A stretch of 64,000 nucleotides of DNA from Microbacterium sp. LWH13-1.2 (GCF_038397735.1 NZ_CP151635.1:2666001-2730000), one strand, 5' to 3'; shown: positions 42,269 to 51,691, counted from the first letter of the stretch. Notes: generated by a model from the letters alone, not told the origin. Program-made: numbers and translations.

Positions 42269-42772
42269 TTAGTTGAGCCTTTTCAGCATCCTGGTGTTGC
42301 CGAGCGTGTTCGGCTTGACGTGCGCGAGGTCCAGGAACTCCTCGACACCGGCGTCACCGCTGCGCAGCAGCTGCGAGTACACATCGGGGTCGACGACCTG
42401 CTCGCCGATCGTCGTGTAGCCCCGGCGCCCGAAGAAGTCGATCTCGAACGTGAGGCAGAACAGTCGGCTGAGCCCGAGCTCGCGAGCCTGCTCCTCGAGG
42501 GCACCCACGATCGCGCCGCCGACGCCGTGGTGCAGCCAGTCCCCGCGGACCATGAGGGTGCGCACCTCGCCGAGGTCCTCCCAGAAGACGTGCAGCGCGC
42601 CGCATCCGATCAGCTCGCCGTCGGCCTCGGCCACCACGAACTCCTGCACGGCACCGTAGAGCACAGCGAGATCCTTGCCGAGCAGGATGCGCTGCTCGAC
42701 CATCGGCTGCAGGAGATTCCGGATGCCGATGATGTCGGCGCTGCGCGCCGGCCGGACGATGTACTCGCTCAC
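42269..42772 (-). CDS. Amino-acid N-acetyltransferase (GNAT), N-acetylglutamate synthase-like
   Basis: 167-aa GNAT enzyme. Acetyl-CoA binding region is GDWLHHGVGGAIVGALEEQA; preceding IGCGALHVFWEDLGEVRTLMV and following LGLSRLFCLTFEIDFFGRRGY match short stand-alone glutamate N-acetyltransferases of the arginine pathway. Likely first step of arginine synthesis. GTG 42772 lies 7 nt after TAGGCT, without a ribosome site. Alternative: another amino-acid acetyltransferase. Confidence 0.8.
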   Translation of the reverse strand: MSEYIVRPARSADIIGIRNLLQPMVEQRILLGKDLAVLYGAVQEFVVAEADGELIGCGALHVFWEDLGEVRTLMVRGDWLHHGVGGAIVGALEEQARELGLSRLFCLTFEIDFFGRRGYTTIGEQVVDPDVYSQLLRSGDAGVEEFLDLAHVKPNTLGNTRMLKRLN

Positions 42773-42815
42773 ATCGTCAAGCCTAGAACCCGTCACCTCC
42801 CCAGACCCTGAGATC

Positions 42816-42904
42816 CGGGCACAGAATCGGATCCGACGGCCGACACACCGACGGATGCGCCGCCACGTCTCGCGCGTCGCTCCTGATCTCCGAAGCTGTG
42901 CCCG
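42816..42904. repeat. Dispersed intergenic palindromic element, copy B
   Basis: Arms CGGGCACAG (42816-42824) and CTGTGCCCG (42896-42904) are exact reverse complements, extended inward by TCGGA/TCCGA. Internal blocks CCGACACACCG and ACGGATG recur in copy A at 32452-32530. It lies between the acetyltransferase start and the clpC terminator. Confidence 0.6.
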
Positions 42905-42932
42905 TGACAGAACCAGAGGCGCCCCGGGCACA

Positions 42933-42968
42933 GAGAAGGGGCGGATGCCTCAGCATCCGCCCCTTCTC
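42933..42968 (-). terminator. clpC terminator hairpin
   Basis: Perfect 16-bp stem GAGAAGGGGCGGATGC/GCATCCGCCCCTTCTC around CTCA, 9 bp past the clpC stop. No T-run, as often in high-G+C bacteria. Confidence 0.82.
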
Positions 42969-42976
42969 CGATCAGG

Positions 42977-45502
42977 TCACTCTCCGCTGGCGATGGCCAG
43001 GTCGGGGGTGCCGGGGATCGCGCCGCCGGTGTTGACGCCGACCGCGACCTGCTCGCCGCGCGGGCCGTGCTCGAAGAGGAACTCGCCGTCCTTCGAGTCG
43101 ACCTTGACGTGGTCGCCGGGGTTCAGCTCACCGTGAAGGATCTTCTCGGACAGACGGTCCTCGACCTCGTGCTGCATCGCGCGACGCAGCGGTCGGGCAC
43201 CGAGTGCCGGGTCGAAGCCGATCTCGATGAGGCGCTCCTTGGCGGACTGCGAGAGCTCGATCGTCATGTCGCGGTCGAGCAGACGCTCGCCGAGGCGCTT
43301 CGTGAACAGATCGACGATCTGCACGAGCTCGTCCTTCGACAGCTGCGGGAACACGATGATGTCGTCGACACGGTTGAGGAACTCGGGCTTGAAGTTGCGC
43401 TTGAGCTCTTCGTTGACCTTGCCCTTCATCCGCTCGTAGTTCGTCGAGTTGACGCCCTCGATCTGGAATCCGACCGGACCACCGGCGATGTCACGAGCAC
43501 CGAGGTTGGTGGTCATGATGATGACGGTGTTCTTGAAGTCGATCACGCGGCCCTGACCATCGGTCAGACGACCCTCTTCGAGGATCTGCAGCAGCGAGTT
43601 GAAGATGTCCGGGTGGGCCTTCTCGATCTCGTCGAACAGCACCACGCTGAACGGCTTGCGACGCACCTTCTCGGTGAGCTGGCCGCCCTCTTCGAATCCG
43701 ACGAATCCGGGAGGGGCACCGAACAGACGAGACACGGTGTGCTTCTCGCCGAACTCGCTCATGTCGAGCGAGATGAGAGCGGCTTCGTCATCGAACAGGA
43801 ACTCGGCGAGCGCCTTGGCGAGCTCGGTCTTTCCGACCCCCGTGGGGCCGGCGAAGATGAACGAGCCCGAGGGACGCTTCGGGTCCTTGAGCCCGGCGCG
43901 CTGACGACGGATCGTCTTGGAGAGCGCCGCTATGGCCTCTTCCTGACCGATGACGCGCTGGTGCAGCGCCTTCTCCATGAAGACGAGTCGCGAGGACTCC
44001 TCTTCCGTCAGCTTGAAGACCGGGATGCCGGTGGCCTGTGCGAGCACCTCGGCGATCAGGCCCTCGTCGACGACCGCCTGGGTCGCGACGTCACCCGAAC
44101 GCCACTGCTTCTCGAGACGCAGACGCTCTGCGAGGAGGCTCTTCTCCTCGTCGCGCAGCGATGCGGCCTTCTCGAAGTCCTGGTCCTCGGACGCGACCTC
44201 TTTCTGCTCGCGGACCTTGGCGATCTTCTCGTCGAATTCGCGCAGCTCGGGCGGGCTCGACAGGATGCTGAGGCGCAGGCGTGCGCCGGCCTCGTCGATC
44301 AGGTCGATGGCCTTGTCGGGCAGGAACCGGTCGGAGACGTAGCGGTCGGCGAGGTTCGATGCCGCGACGATCGCGCCGTCGGTGATCTGCACCTTGTGGT
44401 GCGCCTCGTACCGGTCGCGCAGTCCCTTGAGGATGTTGATCGTGTGAGGGAGGCTCGGCTCGTTCACCTGGATCGACTGGAAGCGGCGCTCGAGCGCGGC
44501 ATCCTTCTCGAAGTGCTTGCGGTACTCGTCGAGCGTGGTCGCGCCGATGGTCTGGAGCTCGCCACGAGCGAGGAGGGGCTTCAGGATACTGGCCGCATCG
44601 ATCGCGCCCTCTGCGGCTCCCGCACCCACGAGGGTGTGGATCTCGTCGATGAAGACGATGATGTCGCCGCGCGTGCGGATCTCCTTGGTGACCTTCTTCA
44701 GGCGCTCCTCGAAGTCGCCGCGGTAGCGGGAACCGGCGATGAGAGAGCCGAGGTCGAGCGAGTAGAGCTGCTTGTCCTTCAGCGTCTCGGGCACATCGCC
44801 CTTGACGATCGCCTGGGCCAGGCCCTCGACGACGGCGGTCTTGCCGACGCCGGGCTCACCGATCAGCACGGGGTTGTTCTTGGAGCGACGAGACAGGATC
44901 TGCATGACCCGCTCGATCTCCTTCTCGCGCCCGATGACCGGGTCGAGCTTGTTGTCGCGTGCGGCCTGCGTCAGGTTGCGGCCGAACTGGTCGAGCACCT
45001 GCGAGCCGCCCTGGGCGCTCGGGGTGTCGTTCGACTGCGCGCCGACGGCTGCCGGCTCGCGTCCGGGTGCACCGGACAGGAGCTGGATGACCTGCTGGCG
45101 GACCTTGTTCAGGTCGGCGCCGAGCTTGACGAGCACCTGGGCTGCGACACCCTCACCCTCGCGGATGAGGCCGAGCAGGATGTGCTCGGTGCCGATGTAG
45201 TTGTGGCCGAGCTGGAGGGCCTCGCGGAGGCTCAGCTCGAGGACCTTCTTGGCGCGCGGCGTGAACGGGATGTGCCCGGTCGGCTGCTGCTGGCCCTGGC
45301 CGATGATGTCCTGCACCTGCTCGCGCACGGCGTCGAGCGAGATGCCGAGGCTCTCGAGCGCCTTGGCTGCGACACCCTCACCCTCGTGGATGAGGCCGAG
45401 CAGGATGTGCTCGGTGCCGATGTAGTTGTGGTTGAGCATCTTCGCCTCTTCTTGGGCGAGGACGACCACTCGACGGGCTCGGTCCGTGAATCTCTCGAAC
45501 AT
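42977..45502 (-). CDS. clpC: ATP-dependent Clp protease ATPase subunit ClpC
   Basis: 841-aa Hsp100 unfoldase that feeds proteins to ClpP. Two N-terminal Clp repeats (each with [13 protein letters not shown], residues about 25-45 and 100-120), first AAA+ domain with Walker [17 protein letters not shown] motif ([20 protein letters not shown]) and second AAA+ domain with [17 protein letters not shown] 45502 with AAGGAG is chosen; [20 protein letters not shown] is the universal ClpC start. The longer frame upstream is not homologous. Confidence 0.97.
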   Translation of the reverse strand: MFERFTDRARRVVVLAQEEAKMLNHNYIGTEHILLGLIHEGEGVAAKALESLGISLDAVREQVQDIIGQGQQQPTGHIPFTPRAKKVLELSLREALQLGHNYIGTEHILLGLIREGEGVAAQVLVKLGADLNKVRQQVIQLLSGAPGREPAAVGAQSNDTPSAQGGSQVLDQFGRNLTQAARDNKLDPVIGREKEIERVMQILSRRSKNNPVLIGEPGVGKTAVVEGLAQAIVKGDVPETLKDKQLYSLDLGSLIAGSRYRGDFEERLKKVTKEIRTRGDIIVFIDEIHTLVGAGAAEGAIDAASILKPLLARGELQTIGATTLDEYRKHFEKDAALERRFQSIQVNEPSLPHTINILKGLRDRYEAHHKVQITDGAIVAASNLADRYVSDRFLPDKAIDLIDEAGARLRLSILSSPPELREFDEKIAKVREQKEVASEDQDFEKAASLRDEEKSLLAERLRLEKQWRSGDVATQAVVDEGLIAEVLAQATGIPVFKLTEEESSRLVFMEKALHQRVIGQEEAIAALSKTIRRQRAGLKDPKRPSGSFIFAGPTGVGKTELAKALAEFLFDDEAALISLDMSEFGEKHTVSRLFGAPPGFVGFEEGGQLTEKVRRKPFSVVLFDEIEKAHPDIFNSLLQILEEGRLTDGQGRVIDFKNTVIIMTTNLGARDIAGGPVGFQIEGVNSTNYERMKGKVNEELKRNFKPEFLNRVDDIIVFPQLSKDELVQIVDLFTKRLGERLLDRDMTIELSQSAKERLIEIGFDPALGARPLRRAMQHEVEDRLSEKILHGELNPGDHVKVDSKDGEFLFEHGPRGEQVAVGVNTGGAIPGTPDLAIASGE

Positions 45503-45658
45503 GCTGTGACTCCTTATTCGCACGTGTTGTTCGACACTGGCGAAGACGCGTGAAGCGCTTGTACATCGAGAGTAACCACCGCACGGGAGAGGTATGCCCG
45601 TGTTCGCCGTCGGCATAGTGCCGTGACGGGCCGTGACACCGCTCTCCTGCCGTGAGGG

Positions 45659-45718
45659 TTGACGAACATATCGACAGTCGTTATGTTAACGATTATCGGT
45701 AATAACGAAGATCGATAA
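45659..45718 (+). promoter_or_regulatory. Promoter and dyads upstream of the DUF2975/HTH pair
   Basis: TTGACG (45659-45664), 17-bp spacer, TATGTT (45682-45687). Two interleaved inverted repeats follow: CGTTAT (45679-45684) with ATAACG (45702-45707), and TTATCG (45693-45698) with CGATAA (45713-45718). They overlap the start of transcription and the ribosome site, so self-repression by the HTH protein is likely. The rest of the gap back to clpC shows no clear clpC promoter or ClgR site. Confidence 0.62.
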
Positions 45719-45728
45719 GGAGTGGATG

Positions 45729-46370
45729 ATGACCTCGACGAAGAACCGCACGCTCTCCCGCGGCGACACCGGAGCCCTGATCGGGTTCTGCATCGCCGGG
45801 GTCGCGATCGCCGCGTACATCACGGTGTTCTCGATCATCCGGATCGTCGAGCTCGCCCGCGGCGTCGACGTCCCGGTGCTCGCCGAGTTCATCGGATCGA
45901 AGACTCCGGTCGACCTGCCACTCACCACGGGCGACAGCATCTCCGTCGGACTCGACAGCGCCGTGATCACGGCACCTCAGCTGCCGACGGTCGCGGCCGT
46001 ACCCGGCATCATGGGGCAGATCGCGCAGATCCTGACGATCGTCGTCGTGATCGGATGCCTCATCGTGCTGGCCCGCAGCGTTCTCGCCGGCCGCGTCTTC
46101 AGCCGCCGCAACACCGCTCTTGCGTCGACCGCGGGCATCACCGGACTCGTCGGCTTCGCCGCCGTCCGCTTCTTCGACAACATGCTCGCCAATGCGACGA
46201 TCGCCCACATCACCGACAACGGAGTCGAGAACGCCGTCATCAGCGTCGAGCCCTTCACCTTCGTGCTCGCGGCGTTCGTCCTCGCGCTCATCGGCACGGT
46301 CTTCGTGGTCGGCGATCGCCTGCAGCGCGACAAGGCCACTCTCGAGGATGAAACACGGGGTCTCGTGTGA
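45729..46370 (+). CDS. DUF2975-type membrane protein
   Basis: 213-aa protein with four hydrophobic segments: ALIGFCIAGVAIAAYITVF, IAQILTIVVVIGCLIVLA, a third near TAGITGLVGFAAVRF and FTFVLAAFVLALIGTVFVV. The pattern and the partner HTH gene fit DUF2975/YoaS-like pairs. ATG 45729 is preferred to 45726 because AAGGAG is 6 nt upstream rather than 3. It overlaps the HTH gene. Confidence 0.8.
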   Translation: MTSTKNRTLSRGDTGALIGFCIAGVAIAAYITVFSIIRIVELARGVDVPVLAEFIGSKTPVDLPLTTGDSISVGLDSAVITAPQLPTVAAVPGIMGQIAQILTIVVVIGCLIVLARSVLAGRVFSRRNTALASTAGITGLVGFAAVRFFDNMLANATIAHITDNGVENAVISVEPFTFVLAAFVLALIGTVFVVGDRLQRDKATLEDETRGLV

Positions 46371-46597
46371 GCCCGGCGGAGAACGACGACGAGCTCACCG
46401 GCATCCACTGCCGTCTCGACGAACTGCTCGCCGCGCGAGGGATGACGCTGACCGAGCTGAGCGCCCGCGTGGGCGTGAGCATCGTGAATCTGTCGGTGCT
46501 GAAGAACGACAGGGCCAGGGCCATCCGGTACTCGACCCTGCGCGCGATCTGCGACGCGCTCGACTGCGAGGTCGGCGACCTGCTCGTACTCGCCTGA
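46367..46597 (+). CDS. Small Cro/CI-type HTH regulator (YozG-like)
   Basis: 76 aa, almost entirely one HTH domain: LDELLAARGMTLTELSARVG, VSIVNLSVLKNDRARAIRYS, TLRAICDALDCEVGDLL. The GTG start overlaps the membrane-protein stop. Such proteins are regularly encoded with DUF2975 proteins; the pair probably regulates itself through the dyads upstream. Confidence 0.88.
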   Translation: MSPAENDDELTGIHCRLDELLAARGMTLTELSARVGVSIVNLSVLKNDRARAIRYSTLRAICDALDCEVGDLLVLA

Positions 46598-46612
46598 TCG
46601 CCTGATCCCCCG

Positions 46613-46972
46613 TCAGGCGACCGGAGGCTGCGGCGGCTGAGACTGCGCGACCGGCGCGAGCGGTTCGACCACCACGGCCGTGCCGTAGGCGCAGATCTCG
46701 GTGAAGTTCGCGATCGAGCCTGCATCGAAGCGCATCGCCACGATCGCGTTGCCGCCGCGCTGCTGAGCCTCGGCCCACATGCGCTGCATCACGACCTGCC
46801 GCGCCTCGTACATGACCTGCGTGAACTCGGGGATCTCACCGCCGCCGAGCGAGCGGAACCCGGCGGTGAACCCCTGCCCGAAGTCGGTCGAGCGCACCGT
46901 CAGTCCCATGACCTCCCCCAGCACCTGAGTGATGCGATAACCCGGGATGTCGTTCGTCGTCACCATGAACAT
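46613..46972 (-). CDS. YbjQ-family protein (heavy-metal-binding domain)
   Basis: 119 aa. TTNDIPGYRITQVLGEVMGL, GGNAIVAMRFDAGSI and AYGTAVVVEPL are the YbjQ/DUF74 core, a pentamer-forming fold of unknown function. A Pro/Gln-rich tail of about 12 residues ends it. Start either ATG 46972 or ATG 46966; neither has a clear ribosome site. Convergent with the HTH gene. Confidence 0.85.
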   Translation of the reverse strand: MFMVTTNDIPGYRITQVLGEVMGLTVRSTDFGQGFTAGFRSLGGGEIPEFTQVMYEARQVVMQRMWAEAQQRGGNAIVAMRFDAGSIANFTEICAYGTAVVVEPLAPVAQSQPPQPPVA

Positions 46973-47075
46973 GAGGACATCGTGCCATGCCCCGGCACCG
47001 ATGCGGAGTACCAGCGCGAGACGAATCGGCACAACCCCTTCTATGCATTCGCTGTGAGCCGATAGCGTTGAGCGC

Positions 47076-47408
47076 ATGAAGCTCAACGACCGGAACCTGC
47101 GCACCTCCTCCCGCCTCCTCATGGCGCTGCCCATCGCAGCACTCGCCTTCTCGCTCGCCGCGTGCGGTGGATCCACTCGCCCGACCGCCGATATGGTCGC
47201 CGACGGGCTCGACGAGTTCTTCACCTCGCAGGGCCAGGAGCTGCCCGACGGCGCCTCCGAGTGCTTCGCCGGCTACCTGGTGGACTCCGAGCTCAGCAAC
47301 GAGACCCTCACGTTCCTCGCCAACGGCGAGGACAAGCAGTCCAGCGAGGCGGACAAGGCCCTGACGACGAAGATCCTCCAGGACAACCTCCAGGAGTGCG
47401 CGGGCTGA
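47076..47408 (+). CDS. Small lipoprotein
   Basis: 110 aa. Signal peptide with hydrophobic core LLMALPIAALAFSLAAC and lipobox LAAC; mature part is acidic (VADGLDEFFTSQGQELPDGA) with two further Cys that may form a disulfide. No family recognised. TAGCGT lies 7 nt upstream of the ATG, so the mRNA may be leaderless. Followed by a strong terminator. Confidence 0.72.
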   Translation: MKLNDRNLRTSSRLLMALPIAALAFSLAACGGSTRPTADMVADGLDEFFTSQGQELPDGASECFAGYLVDSELSNETLTFLANGEDKQSSEADKALTTKILQDNLQECAG

Positions 47409-47425
47409 CCCGCACCATTCCGATC

Positions 47426-47467
47426 GACGAAGGATGACGGATGCTTCGGCATCCGTCATCCTTCGTC
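47426..47467 (+). terminator. Terminator after the small lipoprotein gene
   Basis: Perfect 19-bp stem (GACGAAGGATGACGGATGC, 47426-47444, and its complement at 47449-47467) with a TTCG tetraloop. Confidence 0.88.
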
Positions 47468-47552
47468 ATCTCGGCCTCGGGACTCCGGCACGGCTCATAG
47501 CGTGGACGGAAGCGCGCACACGGCGCGCATCGATTCTGGAGTCCCCAATCCA

Positions 47553-48980
47553 ATGAGCACCACCGTCCGCGCCACGAAGGCGCCAGACACCCGCGGACCC
47601 GTCCGGAAGCTGCTGACGTCATTCGGCTTCCAGATCCTCGCAGCCCTCGTCCTCGGCATCGCCGCAGGTCTCATCGCCCGCCAGCTGGGCGCCACGGCAG
47701 ACAGCCCCAACGGCCTCTCGGCCACGCTCGACACGATCGGCAGCTCGTACGTCACGCTGCTGCGCACCGCCGTCGTGCCGCTGATCTTCACCGCGATCGT
47801 CGCCAGCATCTCGAACCTGCGACGCGTGCAGAACGCCGCGCGTCTCGCCGGTCAGACCCTGCTCTGGTTCGCCATCACCGCGTTCATCGCCGTGACCATC
47901 GGCATCGTCCTGGGCCTCGTCATCCAGCCCGGTTCGCGCGCCGGCGACGGACTCGAGCCGAGCGACCCCTACACGGTGGGCACGTGGTGGAACTTCCTCC
48001 TCGGCCTGATCCCGCAGAACTTCCTCGGACTCAGCGTCAGCACCAACCCCGGCGCCGCCGAGGGCACGTTCTCGTCGAGCGTGAACTTCAACATCCTGCA
48101 GATCATCGTGATCGCGGTCGCCGTGGGCATCGCGGCGCTCAAGGCCGGCAAGAAGGCCGAGCCGTTCCTCGCGTTCACCGAGTCGCTGCTCAAGGTCATC
48201 CAGCGGGTGCTGTGGTGGATCATCCGCATCGCCCCGCTCGGCACCTTCGGCCTGATCGGTGCGGCGGTCGTCAAGTACGGCTGGGAGAAGCTCGCGTCGC
48301 TCGGCTGGTTCGCGATCGCCGTCTACATCGGCCTCGCTCTCGTGCTCTTCGTCGTCTACCCGATCCTCGTCAAGACGAACGGCCTCTCGATCACGCAGTA
48401 CTTCTCGGGCGTGTGGCCCGCCGTGCAGCTGGCCTTCGTCAGCCGCTCGTCGATCGGCACCCTGCCCCTCACCGAGCGCGTCACCGAGCGCAACCTGGGC
48501 GTGCCCCGCTCGTACGCCTCGTTCGCCGTGCCGTTCGGCGCGACGACCAAGATGGACGGCTGCGCCGCGATCTACCCTGCCATCGCCGCGATCTTCGTCG
48601 CGCAGTTCTTCGGCATCGAGCTGAACCTCGTGCAGTACCTGCTGATCGTGCTCGTCTCGGTCGTCGGCTCCGCCGCCACCGCAGGCACCACGGGCGCGAC
48701 GGTCATGCTCACGCTGACGCTGTCGACGCTGGGCCTGCCGCTCGAGGGCGTCGGCCTGCTGCTCGCGATCGACCCGATCCTCGACATGGGCCGCACCGCG
48801 GTCAACGTCGCGGGCCAGGCGCTCGTGCCGACGATCGTCGCCAAGCGCGAGGGCATCCTCGACGAGGAGCTCTACAACGCCCCGCGCGAGGGCCTGCCCT
48901 TCGCCGACGACTCCGACGACGACGAGGCACCCGAGGCGGATGCCTCAGCATCCGAGAAGGAGCCGGCCGGCACTCGCTGA
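47553..48980 (+). CDS. Dicarboxylate/amino acid:cation symporter (DAACS family)
   Basis: 475-aa GltP/DctA-type transporter moving glutamate, aspartate or C4-dicarboxylates with H+ or Na+. Hallmarks: VVPLIFTAIVASI, the Ser-rich hairpin SRSSIGTLPLT, GATTKMDGCAAIY, and DPILDMGRTAVNVAGQ. About eight helices plus two re-entrant loops. An acidic tail (DDSDDDEAPEADAS) ends it. ATG 47553 follows GGAG by 11 nt; a -10 box TAGCGT lies near 47500. Specific substrate not determinable. Confidence 0.92.
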   Translation: MSTTVRATKAPDTRGPVRKLLTSFGFQILAALVLGIAAGLIARQLGATADSPNGLSATLDTIGSSYVTLLRTAVVPLIFTAIVASISNLRRVQNAARLAGQTLLWFAITAFIAVTIGIVLGLVIQPGSRAGDGLEPSDPYTVGTWWNFLLGLIPQNFLGLSVSTNPGAAEGTFSSSVNFNILQIIVIAVAVGIAALKAGKKAEPFLAFTESLLKVIQRVLWWIIRIAPLGTFGLIGAAVVKYGWEKLASLGWFAIAVYIGLALVLFVVYPILVKTNGLSITQYFSGVWPAVQLAFVSRSSIGTLPLTERVTERNLGVPRSYASFAVPFGATTKMDGCAAIYPAIAAIFVAQFFGIELNLVQYLLIVLVSVVGSAATAGTTGATVMLTLTLSTLGLPLEGVGLLLAIDPILDMGRTAVNVAGQALVPTIVAKREGILDEELYNAPREGLPFADDSDDDEAPEADASASEKEPAGTR

Positions 48981-48998
48981 CCCTTCGCCGCACAGATC

Positions 48999-49031
48999 GA
49001 GCGCCTCGCCCCACTCGGGGGCGGGGCGCTC
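48999..49031. terminator. Bidirectional terminator hairpin
   Basis: GAGCGCC...GCCCC pairs with GGGGC...GGCGCTC between the convergent symporter and antiporter genes; a T-rich stretch follows on the plus strand. Confidence 0.65.
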
Positions 49032-49043
49032 GTCTATCTCCCG

Positions 49044-50774
49044 CTACGCGCGACCCTGCAGACGCGTGGCGGCGCGGGTGTCGAGGGCGAGCTCCTCGGC
49101 ATCCATCGCGGCCATCAGCTCGCGCATGACCTCCTCGTCGAGGTTGCCGGCGTCTCGCTCTGCGAGGAGGATGTCACGGCGCACCTGCAGCCACCCGCGG
49201 GTGAGCGCTGCGAGGTCTTCGTACGAGGGGCGGGTCACCGCCTCCTCGACCTCCTGCGCCTCGTCTGCGGCCTTCTCGACCCGGGTCATGCGCTTGGTGA
49301 AGGCATCGAAGACGCCGATGTCGACGCTGCCGTACTTGTCGACCCACTCATCGCGCTTCGCCGCGAGGAAGGCCTTGCCCGCCTCGCGGCTCTTGGCCTT
49401 GACATCGGCGATCGCGCGCTCGTCCTCTTCGTCATCGACGTCGCTGGCGATGCCGAGACTGCGGATCAGCAGCGGCAGGGTCAGGCCCTGCAGGAGCAGC
49501 GTGCCGAGGGTCACGACGTAGGCGACGACGACGATCGCGTGCGACGGCTCGGTGTCGAGCGCAGCGAGATCGGCTGCGGCGAGCGCGGTCGCCAGCGTCA
49601 CCACACCGCGCATGCCCGCCCACGAGATGACGGCGTTGTCCTTCCAGGTCAGCTGCAGTCCTGCCATGCGGTCGCGCACGATCTTGGAGCGCAGCTCTTC
49701 GGCGCTGTACTGCTTCCAGCGTTTCGAGTCGCGGCGGCGCTCGTCGAAGGCTCCGGACTCGACCGTTCGATCCCAGCGTTCCAACCGTTTGCGGTCTTGG
49801 AAGTTCGCCCACCCGTTCGCCGGGTACACGTAGAGCGGCCGTACGAGCAAGACGACGAGCAGCACGACACCCGACAGCATCAGGATGCGACCGACCTCCT
49901 CGCCGCCGAGGTCGCTGAGCACGCGCGGGAACTGCAGGCCGATGTAGGCGAACACGAAGCTCTCGAGCAGCAGGTCGGCCGAGAGCCAGAGGGGCGCCTC
50001 CTGCTGACGGGTCGTGTAGTCGGTGCGGGGCGAGTTGTATCCGACGTACAGGCCCATCGCGACGACCGCGAGCACGCCCGAGCCGAGCAGGTGCTCGGCG
50101 ATCGCATATGCGCCGAACGGTGCGAGCAGCCCGAAGGTGCCGATCACGACCGGGTCGCTGATGCGCATGCGCAGCTGGTGCAGCACGATGCCGAAGACGA
50201 GTCCGACCGCGACGCCGACGCCGACCGCGAGCAGGAACTGCCAGATGCCGTCCCAGACGGTCAGGGTCGCCCCGGCGATGATCGCCGCGAACACGCGATA
50301 GAGGGTCAGCGAGGTCGCATCGTTGATCAGGCTCTCTCCCGACAGCACCGTCATGATGCGGCGCGGAAGCCCGAGCTTGCGGCCGATGGCCGCGGCCGAG
50401 ACCGCATCGGGCGGTGCCACGATGGCACCGAGCAGCAGCGCGCCCGGCAGGGTCAGCGACGGCAGGATCCACCACGCCACCAGGCCCACGGCGACAGCCG
50501 TGAGCAGCACGAGGGTGACGCCGAGGCGCCGGATCTGCGGCAGGCTGCGCTTGAAGCCCACGAACGACACGTCGAGCGCCGCCGAATACAGCAGCGGCGG
50601 CAGCACGAGGTTCAGCAGCAGGTGCCCGTCGATCTCGACCTCGGGAACGAACGGCAGGAAGGATGCCGCGAGCGCGACCACCGTGACGAGCAGCGGAGCC
50701 GGCCATCCGCGCCATCGGGCGATCGCCGCCACGACGACAGCACCGACGAGCACGTAGAAGATCTCGGCATCCAT
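49044..50774 (-). CDS. Na+/H+ antiporter, CPA1/NhaP type
   Basis: 576-aa cation/proton antiporter. About twelve helices in the first 420 residues, with the Asp-rich centre LGAIVAPPDAVSAAAIGRKL and GESLINDATSLTLYRVFAAI containing the Asn-Asp pair of electroneutral CPA1 members. A long hydrophilic C-terminal region (about 150 residues, rich in Glu/Arg/Lys) is cytoplasmic. TACTTT lies 7 nt upstream of the ATG. Confidence 0.92.
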   Translation of the reverse strand: MDAEIFYVLVGAVVVAAIARWRGWPAPLLVTVVALAASFLPFVPEVEIDGHLLLNLVLPPLLYSAALDVSFVGFKRSLPQIRRLGVTLVLLTAVAVGLVAWWILPSLTLPGALLLGAIVAPPDAVSAAAIGRKLGLPRRIMTVLSGESLINDATSLTLYRVFAAIIAGATLTVWDGIWQFLLAVGVGVAVGLVFGIVLHQLRMRISDPVVIGTFGLLAPFGAYAIAEHLLGSGVLAVVAMGLYVGYNSPRTDYTTRQQEAPLWLSADLLLESFVFAYIGLQFPRVLSDLGGEEVGRILMLSGVVLLVVLLVRPLYVYPANGWANFQDRKRLERWDRTVESGAFDERRRDSKRWKQYSAEELRSKIVRDRMAGLQLTWKDNAVISWAGMRGVVTLATALAAADLAALDTEPSHAIVVVAYVVTLGTLLLQGLTLPLLIRSLGIASDVDDEEDERAIADVKAKSREAGKAFLAAKRDEWVDKYGSVDIGVFDAFTKRMTRVEKAADEAQEVEEAVTRPSYEDLAALTRGWLQVRRDILLAERDAGNLDEEVMRELMAAMDAEELALDTRAATRLQGRA

Positions 50775-50855
50775 GCCTTTTAAAGTACTGCCCGTCGGCC
50801 CGGGAACGGGGTCGCGGGCGCGGGGTCGCCGGTGCGAGCGTGCGGGGTCGCCGGG

Positions 50856-51140
50856 TCAGTCCCCGCCGTCGGCGAGTTCGTCGCGGAGCCCGGCGTTCTC
50901 GTCCTCGAGATCGAGCACGCGCCGGATGCCGACGATGTTGATCCCCTCGACGCGCAGACCCGTCACACGGCGGATGCGTTCGAGGTCATCGTCGCTGTAG
51001 CGACGGGTACCCCCGTCGCTGCGCGCAGGAGTGACGAGACCCTTCGCCTCGAACAGACGCAGGCTGGCCTCGGGGACGCCGCTCAGCTGGGCGGCGACGG
51101 CGATGCCGTACACCGGCATGCTCGGATCACGACCAGCCAT
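50856..51140 (-). CDS. MerR-family regulator, HspR-like
   Basis: 94 aa. MerR HTH: YGIAVAAQLSGVPEASLRLF, EAKGLVTPARSDGGTRRYSD, DDLERIRRVTGLRVEGINIV. The sequence GIRRVLDLEDENAGLRDEL is a short coiled coil typical of HspR, the repressor of actinobacterial heat-shock genes. ATG 51140 follows AAAGGAAG. It is divergent from hsp20, which it most probably represses; usually HspR is encoded with dnaK, so this is a second, dedicated copy. Confidence 0.82.
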   Translation of the reverse strand: MAGRDPSMPVYGIAVAAQLSGVPEASLRLFEAKGLVTPARSDGGTRRYSDDDLERIRRVTGLRVEGINIVGIRRVLDLEDENAGLRDELADGGD

Positions 51141-51162
51141 CGCAGACTTCCTTTCGCAGTGC

Positions 51163-51191
51163 TTGCATTCTATCCCGACTTGTTCTATAAA
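51163..51191 (+). promoter_or_regulatory. hsp20 promoter
   Basis: TTGCAT (51163-51168), 17-bp spacer, TATAAA (51186-51191). Predicted leader of about 65 nt before ATG 51263. Confidence 0.65.
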
Positions 51192-51208
51192 AAATCTATA
51201 GCAACGGT

Positions 51209-51223
51209 TGCAGATAATCTGCA
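51209..51223. promoter_or_regulatory. Operator candidate in the hspR/hsp20 gap
   Basis: TGCAGAT-A-ATCTGCA, a perfect 7-bp dyad just downstream of the hsp20 transcription start. It does not match the classical HAIR sequence (CTTGAGT-N7-ACTCAAG), which I did not find in this gap. Confidence 0.45.
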
Positions 51224-51262
51224 TCCACAACGCCCACCCGGGCCACACGAAAGGAGACACTC

Positions 51263-51685
51263 ATGGCCATGTCCTTCGATCCGTTCAGTCAGCTCGACCG
51301 CTTCGCTGCGAGCGTGCTGGACTCCGTCCGCGCACCGCGTCTCATGCCGGTGGACCTCTACCGCGACGGCGACAGGTACGTCCTGCACGCCGATCTTCCC
51401 GGCATCGATCCGGGCTCGATCGACGTCGACCTCGACGGCGGCCAGCTCACCATCCGCGCGCAGCGCACTGCCGACGGCCGCGAAGGCGTCCGCTGGCTCG
51501 CCCGCGAGCGTGGATCAGGCTCGTTCCTCCGTCAGTTCTCGCTCGGCGATGGAGTGGACCTCGACGCGATCAGCGCCTCGTATGAGAGCGGCGTGCTCTC
51601 GGTGATCATCCCGGTCAGCGAGCGCGCGAAGCCCCGCAAGATCGAGGTCGAGTCGAGCGACAACCGACAGTCGATCGCTGCCTGA
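51263..51685 (+). CDS. Small heat-shock protein, Hsp20/alpha-crystallin family
   Basis: 140-aa holdase chaperone. Alpha-crystallin domain at about residues 28-125 with YVLHADLPGIDPGSIDVDLD, the central basic stretch GSFLRQFSLGDGVDLDAI, and the motif YESGVLSVIIPV that includes the conserved Gly-Val-Leu. ATG 51263 follows AAAGGAG. Divergent from the HspR-like gene; followed by a hairpin and DUF2795. Confidence 0.93.
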   Translation: MAMSFDPFSQLDRFAASVLDSVRAPRLMPVDLYRDGDRYVLHADLPGIDPGSIDVDLDGGQLTIRAQRTADGREGVRWLARERGSGSFLRQFSLGDGVDLDAISASYESGVLSVIIPVSERAKPRKIEVESSDNRQSIAA

Positions 51686-51691
51686 CAGCAC

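Noticed and set aside
43067..45553. 828-codon plus-strand frame opposite clpC
   Set aside because: Antisense shadow: composition mirrors clpC codons and no recognisable domain; ClpC on the minus strand is unambiguous.
45503..45620. ClgR operator upstream of clpC
   Set aside because: Only a loose GCG-rich similarity, no convincing dyad.
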